A DNA stretch of 39,618 nucleotides from Alistipes sp. (GTDB lineage Bacteria; Bacteroidota; Bacteroidia; Bacteroidales; Rikenellaceae). The stretch spans positions 1 through 39,618 of the forward strand of contig JAFXIS010000082.1 of NCBI GenBank assembly GCA_017532885.1. Reading direction: 5' to 3'. The stretch's first letter is position 1. Each line of letters starts with the position of its first letter. This document shows positions 28,201-34,639 of the stretch, piece after piece. A model generated the notes under the pieces. It did no database searches and was not told where the DNA came from. It saw nothing but the letters and a program-made list of their open reading frames with translations. Both the position numbers and the translations under genes were made by a program.

Positions 28201-28364
28201 CCATTCTCATCAATGACTTGTCCGACAATGCGCTTCTTGTCTTGCTGAGAATCTTCCTCCATAGGTACACTCACCTCCAAATCTGTAGCCATAGCCGGCA
28301 TTGCACTTGCCAGCATAACACTACAAAGTAGGAGTACAAATCCATAGTAGAGTGTTTTCCTCAT
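25233..28364 (-). CDS. SusC/RagA family TonB-dependent transporter
   Basis: A 1043-residue outer-membrane transporter. The signal peptide covers about residues 1-26. A carboxypeptidase-regulatory-like domain follows (about 45-115: IVGQVIDENGYPLPGATALIKG). The TonB box region is EEVVVTAFG (about 121-129), then the plug with SIMKDATAAALYGSKGANGVISVTTK, and then the beta barrel ending in aromatic-rich SVGAHVTF. It imports a ligand too large for porins, powered by TonB, working as a complex with the SusD protein encoded next to it. Length is typical. It is the first gene of a five-gene operon with a consensus promoter 174 bases upstream. The nature of the ligand is unknown. Confidence 0.96.
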   Translation of the reverse strand: MRKTLYYGFVLLLCSVMLASAMPAMATDLEVSVPMEEDSQQDKKRIVGQVIDENGYPLPGATALIKGRPNGAITDNEGRFELNVSERDVLVVSYLGYVEQEVDVRGKTSLTIKMEPLGEIEEVVVTAFGQQKKESIVASIETISPKDLRVPSSNLTTALAGRVAGLISYQRSGEPGKDNAEFFIRGVTTFGYAQSPMILLDGFEVSANELAQVDPDNIENFSIMKDATAAALYGSKGANGVISVTTKMGREGKLSISFRHESRFSMPTMLPETIDGVSYMKLYNEALHNDTPLAPPRYSTDKINGTAAGLNPMIYPNIDWYDAMFEKFTYNSHYALNASGGGKIARYYMAVAWDRDTGILKDNDINNFRNNIDINRYNILAKINVNLTNTTRLDLSLNSIFQDYQGPLDEATAVFNSVMAGNPVEFPMVWRPDEKYQYVRHVLFGIDSDASMTNPYANMVRGYRDGFASNIITQATLEQDLHALTKGLIFRAKFSIGAEGSNMTSRAYAPFYYTLKEYDKINDVYTLNLMREGNEALGDPSQARSTFYRSYYEFGLHYNRNFNDAHDVTAQVIYTMDEDRNSNDGPITVSLPARNQGIRGRATYSYKGRYMVEASLTYNGSEKFHKSKRWGLFPAVAAGYMISNEQFWQDGGISRIIPKLKLKYSWGRVGNDAMADRFLFLSNISLGGGGYIFGNNFDNGLGGFVIGRDANNDIQWEISEKQNIGLEMNIASMIDLQVEYFHEYRSKIYMERQNLPPSMGLTAAVFGNLGEVESGGIDGSIDIKKGWANGLFIQGRFNFTYAGAEIRVAPEPMYDYPWRSRVGHPVNQTWGYVAERLFIDQSDIDNSPSQTWGVVRPGDIKYQDINGDGAITEDDMVPMGYPTSPEINYGVGFSFGYKGFDLSAFAQGQDLVSFYIDAAGVAPFVGRRNTLSVVADNHWSVDNPISETFWPRLSTQNNANNIQRSSWWLRNGRIFRLKTLELGYTFPQKWLKKTGFIESARIYFSSSNLFKIDDFEEWDIEMGANGLGYPLQRVFSVGAHVTF

Positions 28365-28422
28365 AAATAGAAAGTTTTAATTAATAATAAAGTTTATTTT
28401 TTGTATTTTTGTATCTCGTTTT

Positions 28423-28470
28423 TTTTGCCCGACATCCCTCTGATTTTAGAGCCTTTAATCGTGGGCAAAA
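28423..28470 (-). promoter_or_regulatory. Nested hairpin in the SusC leader
   Basis: Within the predicted 5' leader of SusC, 28423-28430 (TTTTGCCC) pairs with 28463-28470 (GGGCAAAA), and CTCT (28438-28441) pairs with AGAG (28448-28451) inside it. There is no T-run after it on the minus strand, so it is not a standard terminator. A regulatory role is only a possibility. Confidence 0.4.
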
Positions 28471-28537
28471 TACTCTGTCAAACTATATATTTCCGGTAAA
28501 AATCTTGCACATAGGCACACTATCCCCATATGATAAG

Positions 28538-28568
28538 CAAAGTTAAGCCTTTTCATTCTAATTACAAT
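28538..28568 (-). promoter_or_regulatory. Promoter of the SusC-led operon
   Basis: On the minus strand ATTG (28565-28568) and TAACTTTG (28538-28545) are separated by 19 bases: one mismatch in the -33 box and a full -7 match. Transcription would start near 28531, giving a leader of about 165 bases before the SusC start codon. Confidence 0.65.
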
Positions 28569-28570
28569 GA

Positions 28571-29020
28571 TATCTTTTGATTTATTAACTTTTGATTTTG
28601 ATATAGATTTTTTTTAATAATTCGCTGGTCGCGTTAGGGTGCGTAGCTAATGGGCGTTGCCTGGAAAGAATTGATAATCAATAAATTGACTTTGGTGGCT
28701 CCTCCTGATTTTAGGCTTTCTGATTTGATAATATTGCATAAATAAGCTCTTTTTCATATCAAAATGACCAAATAGGATGATATTACGACCAATGAGATTA
28801 ATTATCATAATATATAGCTTTAGCTATATAAAATCCGTATAACAAGGCTCTTTCGGCATCTGTCTTGTTCTCGAAAATTCAAAATTGATTTTGCGTAATC
28901 TCTAAATTCCCTAAACTCCCTAAATTCACAAAAACCACTTATATTCCCTATATCATTCCGGGCAAAGCGCAGCTTTGCGTGAGAATCTCTTTTACCCCAC
29001 CGATGCGCTAATCCCACAAA
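28571..29020. other. Non-coding region upstream of the SusC operon
   Basis: No credible gene. It contains a short AT palindrome (TATATAGCT / AGCTATATA, 28811-28830), one copy of the CGGCATCTG motif family (28832-28889), tandem CCCTAAA-type units (about 28895-28930), a small hairpin CAAAGC/GCTTTG (about 28963-28977) and a reverse copy of the 13-mer GATTCTCACGCAA (28975-28987). No regulator gene (ECF sigma, anti-sigma or HTCS) is found here, unlike at many SusCD loci. Confidence 0.65.
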
Positions 29021-29024
29021 AAAC

Positions 29025-29053
29025 GAGGGTGCCCAAACATGTTGGACACCCTC
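29025..29053 (-). terminator. Terminator of the BASS-acyltransferase-barrel operon
   Basis: GAGGGTG pairs with CACCCTC, then one mismatch, then CCAA pairs with TTGG around a 5-base loop. On the minus strand it is followed by GTTTTTTG. It lies 24 bases beyond the stop codon of the minus-strand barrel gene. Confidence 0.88.
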
Positions 29054-29077
29054 TGTGTGATTTTAAGTTGTTGCTGA

Positions 29078-30502
29078 TTAGAACAGATAACCCGTATTGA
29101 TGTAGAAGGCTCCGTTGCCGTCCTGATTCTTGATGAAGGGGTCGCTGCTGAATTTGCTCAATGGCAAACCATACTCAAAAGCGACGATAAAGTTCTGGTT
29201 CATAATGAAACGCAAGCCTCCACCCACAGTGATGTGGGGACGGTCGGCAGTGCGGTTGCCCGAAGCGGCCATATACTCTTCATACTCTGCACGATACTGC
29301 TCCTCGCCACGGAACGACATGTCGTAGTTGCGTGTTACCATCGTACCATCGCTGAAGAGGTTCAAACCGAAGGCGATATTCTGCTTCCAGAGCGTGAAAT
29401 TGACAAAGCGCCAGCGAATCTCGGCATTATACGATGCAACATCCAAACCCTGCACGCGATTACGCATCAAGCCTCGGATTGTGCGATATCCACCCATTCC
29501 GTCGCGGTCGTATGAGGGGCCCATAACTGTAATGTAGGGCAGCACATAGTAAGGTGCGCTCTTCCCCAATGTACCCTCATAGTTCAAGCGGTAGGCAAAG
29601 GTCAGGATATCGTTCTTAACAATCGGCAGATATTGGCGGAAAGTCAGCGAGTAGCGGTAGTATGGATTTGTCGTACCCAACCACTTGGGAGCGAGTGTAG
29701 CGTGAGCCTCAGCCCAAACGCCGCGTGACGGAGCACCCTCCTTGTCGCGTGTGTCGAACAACAATCCCAGGCGAACGGTGCTGTTCCAGCCACCCCAAGC
29801 CTCATCCTCGGAGATAATTCCCCAATCGCGATACATGTCGAAAAGGGGTTGCTCGTCAGCCGGGAACATCTTATGCTCGTCTTTGTTTTTGTTAATCTTA
29901 TCGAGGTTCAAAGCCTGCTTATCCTTGTAACCCTGCTTGATGTAGCTGAGGTGATAGCCTGCCTCCCAGAAGAATTTTTTGTTCCAGATATTACCCACGA
30001 AATCGGTCTTGAAGAGCATCGCAAGGCGATTTACGCGATACTTCGGGGTGTAGATGTAGTTGTCGTGATTCTGCTTATCCTTACCCAGCGCAACCTTCTC
30101 GTGGTCGTAGTACGACATATAACCATTGAAGCCGTAGAAGTCCATAGCCTTGTCGTTTGTAAGCGTGAAGGTCGAAGACCAGCGCACGCCGGGGATAGTG
30201 AATTTATTGTCGTACGACACAACGAAGAGTTGCGAACCCTTCGTGAAGAACGACGCCTCGAAATACCAATGCTGTCGGGTGTTGGGGTAGACCGTGCCGT
30301 CGCCAAAATCGTAGATGTTAAGCAGGGCTCCGAGCTGGAATCCCTTGTCGGCATCGAATGCCACAGCCGGTAGCGGTCCGAAGTTATAACCGGTCTTTAT
30401 AATCTCCTTCTTTGTAGAGCTCTCCGAATCGGTAGCTTGTGCAAAAACTGCATTGCAGCATAGTGCCGCCAATAAAATTGTTGCGATGTATCGTAAATTC
30501 AT
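29078..30502 (-). CDS. Omp85-like outer-membrane barrel protein (BamA/TamA family C-terminal type)
   Basis: A 474-residue protein with a cleavable signal peptide (cleavage probably after VFA, about residue 21). No POTRA domains are seen; the mature protein looks like a surface-antigen (D15) barrel from the start. Evidence: alternating beta-strand pattern, a segment GGYRTIRGLMRNRVQG that fits the conserved (V/I)RGF-like loop of Omp85 proteins, RGVWAEAHATLAPKW with YYRYSLTFRQYLPI strand pairs, and a C-terminal strand ending NTGYLF. It is the last gene of a three-gene operon, 10 bases after the acyltransferase. Role unknown; some barrel-only Omp85 proteins are linked to lipid or protein translocation. 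Confidence 0.8.
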   Translation of the reverse strand: MNLRYIATILLAALCCNAVFAQATDSESSTKKEIIKTGYNFGPLPAVAFDADKGFQLGALLNIYDFGDGTVYPNTRQHWYFEASFFTKGSQLFVVSYDNKFTIPGVRWSSTFTLTNDKAMDFYGFNGYMSYYDHEKVALGKDKQNHDNYIYTPKYRVNRLAMLFKTDFVGNIWNKKFFWEAGYHLSYIKQGYKDKQALNLDKINKNKDEHKMFPADEQPLFDMYRDWGIISEDEAWGGWNSTVRLGLLFDTRDKEGAPSRGVWAEAHATLAPKWLGTTNPYYRYSLTFRQYLPIVKNDILTFAYRLNYEGTLGKSAPYYVLPYITVMGPSYDRDGMGGYRTIRGLMRNRVQGLDVASYNAEIRWRFVNFTLWKQNIAFGLNLFSDGTMVTRNYDMSFRGEEQYRAEYEEYMAASGNRTADRPHITVGGGLRFIMNQNFIVAFEYGLPLSKFSSDPFIKNQDGNGAFYINTGYLF

Positions 30503-30512
30503 AATGTCTGTA

Positions 30513-31838
30513 TTATTCGTTAAAAATTATCTCTCTAATTTGCTCGTATTTATCGCGCAAGTCCTTGTTTAGTAATAGTTTAGTATCCGAAATCATAACT
30601 CTGACCAAACGATATGTTTCGTGTGCCACGATGGGTGCCGGCAGGAGCAGGGCGATAGCCAAAAGTGCCCACGGCCATGGCAGGATAATGAATGCGATAA
30701 TCGAATATATAAGCATCAAAATCGGCCACAAGACAAGGTTTGCCAAATAGCGGATAGAGTTGCGGAAAGCGTAATCCTTGAGTTTGGTAAATAGGTATGC
30801 GCACAGCAACTTGATGGGCAGCGTAAGAATCGTTATCGGGATATTGTAAGGTAACTTCAAAATCAGCACAAGCGTCTTCAACACGCGTGACCAAAATGGA
30901 TATTTAATCGACACCGACGAAAGGCTTATGTTGTTTGCTTTTCTAATCTGCGAAGCCTCCTTTCCGAGCGATAACAAGCGTTGTGCCTTCTCGGGATTCT
31001 CTGCCTTGAGCTGCGCAATTTGCTGTACGGTCGTATTGTTTGCCTCGAAATAGGCATTCATTGCGTGCATCTTCTTATTTCGCTTGCGAATGCCGTCTGC
31101 GCGCTGTTTTACCACTGCGGCACAGATGTCGTATGTAGCATCGTAGTCCTCGTCATTCGGGATGTAGAATATAGATTGCTTCATGCGCTCGGCAAGCACA
31201 TCCTTCATTATATTCATCTGCTCCTGCGGCGTTTTGTCGCTATGTGATGCCGTAAACTCGCCCACATTTATAGGGTCGCCTATCTGCACACGCACCGTTG
31301 AGCGGAAGCGGAAGAAACTGCCATATCGCAAGCCCACAGGAACGATATAGAGCGGCATGTCGGGCATAAGTTCTTGTGCCTGAAATGCGATGCGGAAGAT
31401 ACCCTTTGAGAGTGGCAATGACGAGAATTTTGCCTGATGCGTACCCTCGGGGAAGATGCAAAACGGCACCTTATCGCGCAAAACATCAACGGCTCGCTCG
31501 ATAGTTTCGGTATTCTTCTTAACCTCGTCAATGCCGTCGCGCATGCGCATAATGGGCATAATCTTCAGGAACGAGAATATCTTAGCCAAGAGCGGACGAC
31601 GGAAGATATCGGCACGCGCAACAAAGACCTTTGCTTTTTTGTCCATCGCCAAGATAACCAAGGCATCCATCAGGGCATTGGTATGATTTGGCGCATAAAT
31701 CACAGCTCCATCTTGTGGAACTTTCTCAAGCCCCTCATAGCGTATATTGCGATACGATAGGCGCAGAACGAAATCTACATAGTGGCGCAACAGATGATAC
31801 CACCTGTTGTAATCCTGAATCTTCTTTGGTTGAGCCAT
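30513..31838 (-). CDS. PlsC-like lysophospholipid/glycerolipid acyltransferase
   Basis: A 441-residue membrane protein. The N-terminal half is a PlsC/GPAT-type acyltransferase domain: His52 to Asp58 in NHTNALMD (an H-x5-D spacing rather than the usual H-x4-D), and FPEGT (129-133). The C-terminal third has strongly hydrophobic segments (about residues 335-400) that anchor it in the inner membrane. It probably transfers an acyl chain to a glycerolipid or lysolipid in the cytoplasmic leaflet. It lies 3 bases after the BASS transporter gene and 10 bases before the barrel gene. The H-x5-D form is also known from some eukaryotic glycerol-phosphate acyltransferases, so the substrate is uncertain. 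Confidence 0.85.
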   Translation of the reverse strand: MAQPKKIQDYNRWYHLLRHYVDFVLRLSYRNIRYEGLEKVPQDGAVIYAPNHTNALMDALVILAMDKKAKVFVARADIFRRPLLAKIFSFLKIMPIMRMRDGIDEVKKNTETIERAVDVLRDKVPFCIFPEGTHQAKFSSLPLSKGIFRIAFQAQELMPDMPLYIVPVGLRYGSFFRFRSTVRVQIGDPINVGEFTASHSDKTPQEQMNIMKDVLAERMKQSIFYIPNDEDYDATYDICAAVVKQRADGIRKRNKKMHAMNAYFEANNTTVQQIAQLKAENPEKAQRLLSLGKEASQIRKANNISLSSVSIKYPFWSRVLKTLVLILKLPYNIPITILTLPIKLLCAYLFTKLKDYAFRNSIRYLANLVLWPILMLIYSIIAFIILPWPWALLAIALLLPAPIVAHETYRLVRVMISDTKLLLNKDLRDKYEQIREIIFNE

Positions 31839-31841
31839 AAG

Positions 31842-32795
31842 CTAATCGTTGATAGGTGCTCGGCGGAACATGAAAGCGACCGCGAGTCCCGAAATAATAT
31901 GCCAAATACCCCACCAAGCCGTAATGATAAGCATACCACCATAGTGACCATGCCAAATTTCGGGTGGGAAAATTGCGGTATTAAACAATAGAATAAGTCC
32001 CAATCCGGAGTTCTGAATGCCGGTTTCAATCGTAAGTGAACGACGGTCTGCGGCCGGAACCTTCATTAGAGTACCGCCCAAATAACCCGTTCCCAGCGCG
32101 CATCCATTGTGGATAAAGACGATGATAACAATATAGAAGAGGTTATCGATAAAAAGCTTCCAATTTTGCGAGAATGACACAGTAACCATTGCCAAGAAGA
32201 GCAGAATCGACAATATCTGTGCCGGACGCGTGATGCGTTTTGTGGCATTGGGGAAATAATTCGCGAAGAGCAATCCCAAAACGATGGGCAAACCCAAGAG
32301 CAACAGAATCTGCTCCAACATAGGCATAAACGGAATTACAAGTCGCGGAATGTCGCTATGTATGCTTATGATTCTGCTGTAAAGCGAGCCCCAAAAGAAG
32401 AAATTGAATGGCGTAATGAGTGGAGCAAAAGCCGTTGTAACAGCAGTCATCGAAACCGAGAGCTCGATATTACCCTTCGACAGCGACGAGATAAAGTTCG
32501 AGATATTGCCTCCCGGGCACGATGCCACCAAAATCATACCGAGTGCCACCATTGGTGTAATCCAATTATTGAGAAGCAAAACGATTGTAAAAGTTACTGC
32601 GGGCAGACCTACCCATTGCAGGAAGATGCCTGTTAAAACAGACTTGGGCTTTTTGAATACATCTTTGAAGGTTTGTGGCTTAATGCCCAGAGCCACGCCA
32701 AACATCACGAACGCAAGGATAATGTTTACTATCAACATTCCTCCCTCACCAAAGTTAATGGTCAAACTATTCAGTCCTTCCAATTGTTCTTTCAT
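31842..32795 (-). CDS. BASS-family (bile acid:sodium symporter-like) transporter
   Basis: About 317 residues with nine to ten membrane helices. The ATG at 32795 (MKEQLEGL) is chosen over an in-frame TTG at 32819. Sodium-site motifs of the family are present: SCPGGNISNFIS in the first half and ETGIQNSGLG in the second. Family members move organic anions (bile acids, pyruvate, pantothenate and others) into the cell with sodium. Despite the family name, bile acid transport cannot be assumed. It leads a three-gene operon with the acyltransferase and the Omp85-like barrel, with a candidate -7 box at 32939-32946. Confidence 0.88.
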   Translation of the reverse strand: MKEQLEGLNSLTINFGEGGMLIVNIILAFVMFGVALGIKPQTFKDVFKKPKSVLTGIFLQWVGLPAVTFTIVLLLNNWITPMVALGMILVASCPGGNISNFISSLSKGNIELSVSMTAVTTAFAPLITPFNFFFWGSLYSRIISIHSDIPRLVIPFMPMLEQILLLLGLPIVLGLLFANYFPNATKRITRPAQILSILLFLAMVTVSFSQNWKLFIDNLFYIVIIVFIHNGCALGTGYLGGTLMKVPAADRRSLTIETGIQNSGLGLILLFNTAIFPPEIWHGHYGGMLIITAWWGIWHIISGLAVAFMFRRAPIND

Positions 32796-32938
32796 CTGAA
32801 TACAAAATTTACCGAGCAACCGAGGGCCGGTTGCTTGTTAGTTGTAAAGACTCCGTTAACTTTGCCAATGACAGTGTGAAAGCGACTTACAAGTGTCTTT
32901 TCTCTCACGATTCGCGACATTTTTGTTATTGGCACGCA

Positions 32939-32946
32939 CAAATATA
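32939..32946 (-). promoter_or_regulatory. Candidate -7 box for the BASS operon
   Basis: On the minus strand this reads TATATTTG, matching TAnnTTTG. A TTTG occurs 13 bases upstream of it, too close for the usual 19-base spacing. The predicted leader is about 135 bases. Confidence 0.4.
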
Positions 32947-33050
32947 CCAAAAAAAATCTCAAATACACTATTTTTATGTCTATTTATGCTACTTAACATC
33001 AAATATATCACGAAAATAGCACAATTATAACTCTACTTTGCACTTTTTTG

Positions 33051-33058
33051 TATCTTTG
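33051..33058 (+). promoter_or_regulatory. Candidate -7 box of the DUF819 gene
   Basis: TATCTTTG followed by CGG matches the strongest form of the Bacteroidota -7 box, 33 bases before the start codon. No TTTG at the ideal -33 position. Confidence 0.5.
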
Positions 33059-33091
33059 CGGATGTAATAGTTTTCTGCCAAACTTAAGGCT

Positions 33092-34261
33092 ATGATGGAC
33101 ATTTTTACATATATAATTTTTACGCTTATCTTCTGCCTGACTCCGGCAGGTGTCGTTTGGCTGTGTCGTCGTTTTCCGGCGTTGGATAAGTTGGGCCCGA
33201 TTATGATTTTGTATGCTTTGGGCATGGCTTTGGGTAATTTGCCATCTCTTCCGGAGCAGATTGCCACCTTGCAGGATATCATCCCCAATGTGATGATTCC
33301 CCTTGCTATTCCGATGATGTTGTTCGGATGCAACTTCTCGCTAAGCGAGGCACGCCTGCAAACCAAGGTAGCGATAAGTGGCTTTTTGTCGGTATGTTGT
33401 GCCGTTGTTGTGGGCTATTTGCTCTTTGGCAGCCATATAGAGTATGGCAACAAGGTGGGCGGCATTATATCGGGTATGTACACCGGAGGAACGCTCAATG
33501 CTGCTGCTCTGCAAGCGGTCTTTCAGATTCCGAGTGAAACTTTCGTATTGATAAATTCATACGACATCATCATTTCGTTCCTCTACTTTGTATTCTTGTT
33601 CAGCTTTGGTATAAAACTGTTCCGCCGCGCATATGGCCAGGGCGAAAGTCATCTGTCGCAAGGCGATAAGGAGGAGCTGGAGCGCCAAATAGCCCAAAGT
33701 AAGGAGAATCCATACCGAGGATTATGCTCACGCGAGGGTTTTCGCGAGATGGCGCGCATCGTCGGGGTTACGGTAGTGATTATTGCGCTATCGGCAGGTA
33801 CGACCCTGCTTTTCCCGAGCGAGTGGTTTATGGTGGTGTTTATCTTAATGCTCACCACATTGGGCGTTGCGGCCTCATTCTTTAAGGGCGTGCGCAAATT
33901 GCAGCGTAGCTACGATATCGGCATGTACCTTATATATATTTTTAGTATGGTTATAGCCTCGATGGCGGACTTCTCACACCTCGATTTGGCGGGTGGCGTT
34001 AATCAAATTGCATTTATGTCGGTGGCGGTATTCCTGTCGTTACTTATTCATGCTGTTTTGTGCCGCCTGATGAGGGTGGATGCCGATTCGATGGTAATCT
34101 CTTCGGTGGCGTTCATCAACTCTCCGCCATTTGTTCCCATGGCTTCGGCTGCGATGCAGAATCGCCGAACGCTCGTCACGGGCCTCGGTGCCGGAATCAT
34201 AGGCTATGCCGTAGGTAATCATTTCGGGGTTATTATGTCGCATCTGTTGTCATATTTATAA
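33092..34261 (+). CDS. DUF819 family membrane protein
   Basis: A 389-residue polytopic membrane protein with about ten hydrophobic segments. Features that fit DUF819 are an N-terminal ALDKLGPIMILYALGMALGNLP segment, IPLAIPMMLFGCNFSLSEARL, and the small-residue motif GIISGMYTGGTLNAAALQAVF before a long Lys/Gln/Glu-rich cytoplasmic loop (about residues 185-215); the second half repeats the topology. DUF819 proteins are distantly related to sodium-linked transporters with inverted repeats; the substrate is unknown. Translation may also begin at the second Met. It is divergent from the BASS operon and stands alone. Confidence 0.85.
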   Translation: MMDIFTYIIFTLIFCLTPAGVVWLCRRFPALDKLGPIMILYALGMALGNLPSLPEQIATLQDIIPNVMIPLAIPMMLFGCNFSLSEARLQTKVAISGFLSVCCAVVVGYLLFGSHIEYGNKVGGIISGMYTGGTLNAAALQAVFQIPSETFVLINSYDIIISFLYFVFLFSFGIKLFRRAYGQGESHLSQGDKEELERQIAQSKENPYRGLCSREGFREMARIVGVTVVIIALSAGTTLLFPSEWFMVVFILMLTTLGVAASFFKGVRKLQRSYDIGMYLIYIFSMVIASMADFSHLDLAGGVNQIAFMSVAVFLSLLIHAVLCRLMRVDADSMVISSVAFINSPPFVPMASAAMQNRRTLVTGLGAGIIGYAVGNHFGVIMSHLLSYL

Positions 34262-34361
34262 AAGGAATCCGTCTTACTAAGACTCCGTCTGTATCTGCCT
34301 TTCTCCCGAAATGCTCACATACGCTCAGTATGCTGCTCTTTTGGCATCTGCCTTGCTGTGA

Positions 34362-34403
34362 GATAGTTTATAAAAATGATGACTATCATTTTTATAAACT
34401 ATC
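34362..34403. repeat. Perfect 19-bp AT-rich inverted repeat
   Basis: 34362-34380 is fully complementary to 34385-34403 around the loop GACT. It lies 100 bases after the DUF819 stop codon. There is no GC-rich stem and no T-run, so it is not a standard terminator. Confidence 0.85.
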
Positions 34404-34407
34404 AAAT

Positions 34408-34554
34408 CGTCATTCCACATTAGCACAAAGTATCTGCTCGCAGATATTGATTATCCACCATTGTGCTAATGAATGGAATCTCTACCGGCTAATTATTGTG
34501 GAGTGTAGAGATGCCAGTCATTTTCTCGCTCACGCTCCAAAATGTGGCATGACG
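34408..34554. repeat. Imperfect palindromic element, copy 2
   Basis: Outer arms CGTCATTCCACATT (34408-34421) and AATGTGGCATGACG (34541-34554) match in 13 of 14 positions. Inner arms GGAATCTCTAC (34475-34485) and GTAGAGATGCC (34505-34515) match in 10 of 11. A further hairpin ATTAGCACAA/TTGTGCTAAT (34419-34428, 34461-34470) is nested in its left half. The outer and inner arms are the same as in the element at 2765-2859. Confidence 0.65.
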
Positions 34555-34580
34555 CATTAATACGAATTCCCGCCAAGACG

Positions 34581-34613
34581 ATAGGGTGTTCCAACAAGTT
34601 TGGAACACCCTAT
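34581..34613 (-). terminator. Terminator of the fumarase gene
   Basis: A perfect 14-bp stem ATAGGGTGTTCCAA/TTGGAACACCCTAT around a 5-base loop, 26 bases beyond the fumarase stop codon. The T-run is missing, so termination efficiency is uncertain. The core resembles the hairpins at 29025 and 36641. Confidence 0.75.
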
Positions 34614-34639
34614 CTGCGTAAACTATATCTTGCGGAATA

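Larger units (their letters stand above)
34262..34639. other. Intergenic region dense in palindromes
   Basis: No gene. It holds, in order, a diverged copy of the CCGTCTTAC...CATCTGCC motif family (34266-34312) with a partial second copy (about 34338-34360), a perfect 19-bp AT-rich hairpin (34362-34403), a long imperfect palindromic element (34408-34554) and a 14-bp terminator (34581-34613). Confidence 0.75.

Noticed and set aside
28820..29017. 65-residue minus-strand reading frame with REFREFREF and SHAKLRFARND
   Set aside because: It is made by translating tandem CCCTAAA-like units and an intergenic repeat; no homologous real gene family is known to me and there is no coding character.
31842..32795. 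Reading the BASS protein as a proven bile acid importer
   Set aside because: The family name reflects animal members; bacterial relatives move various organic anions and no bile acid genes are nearby.
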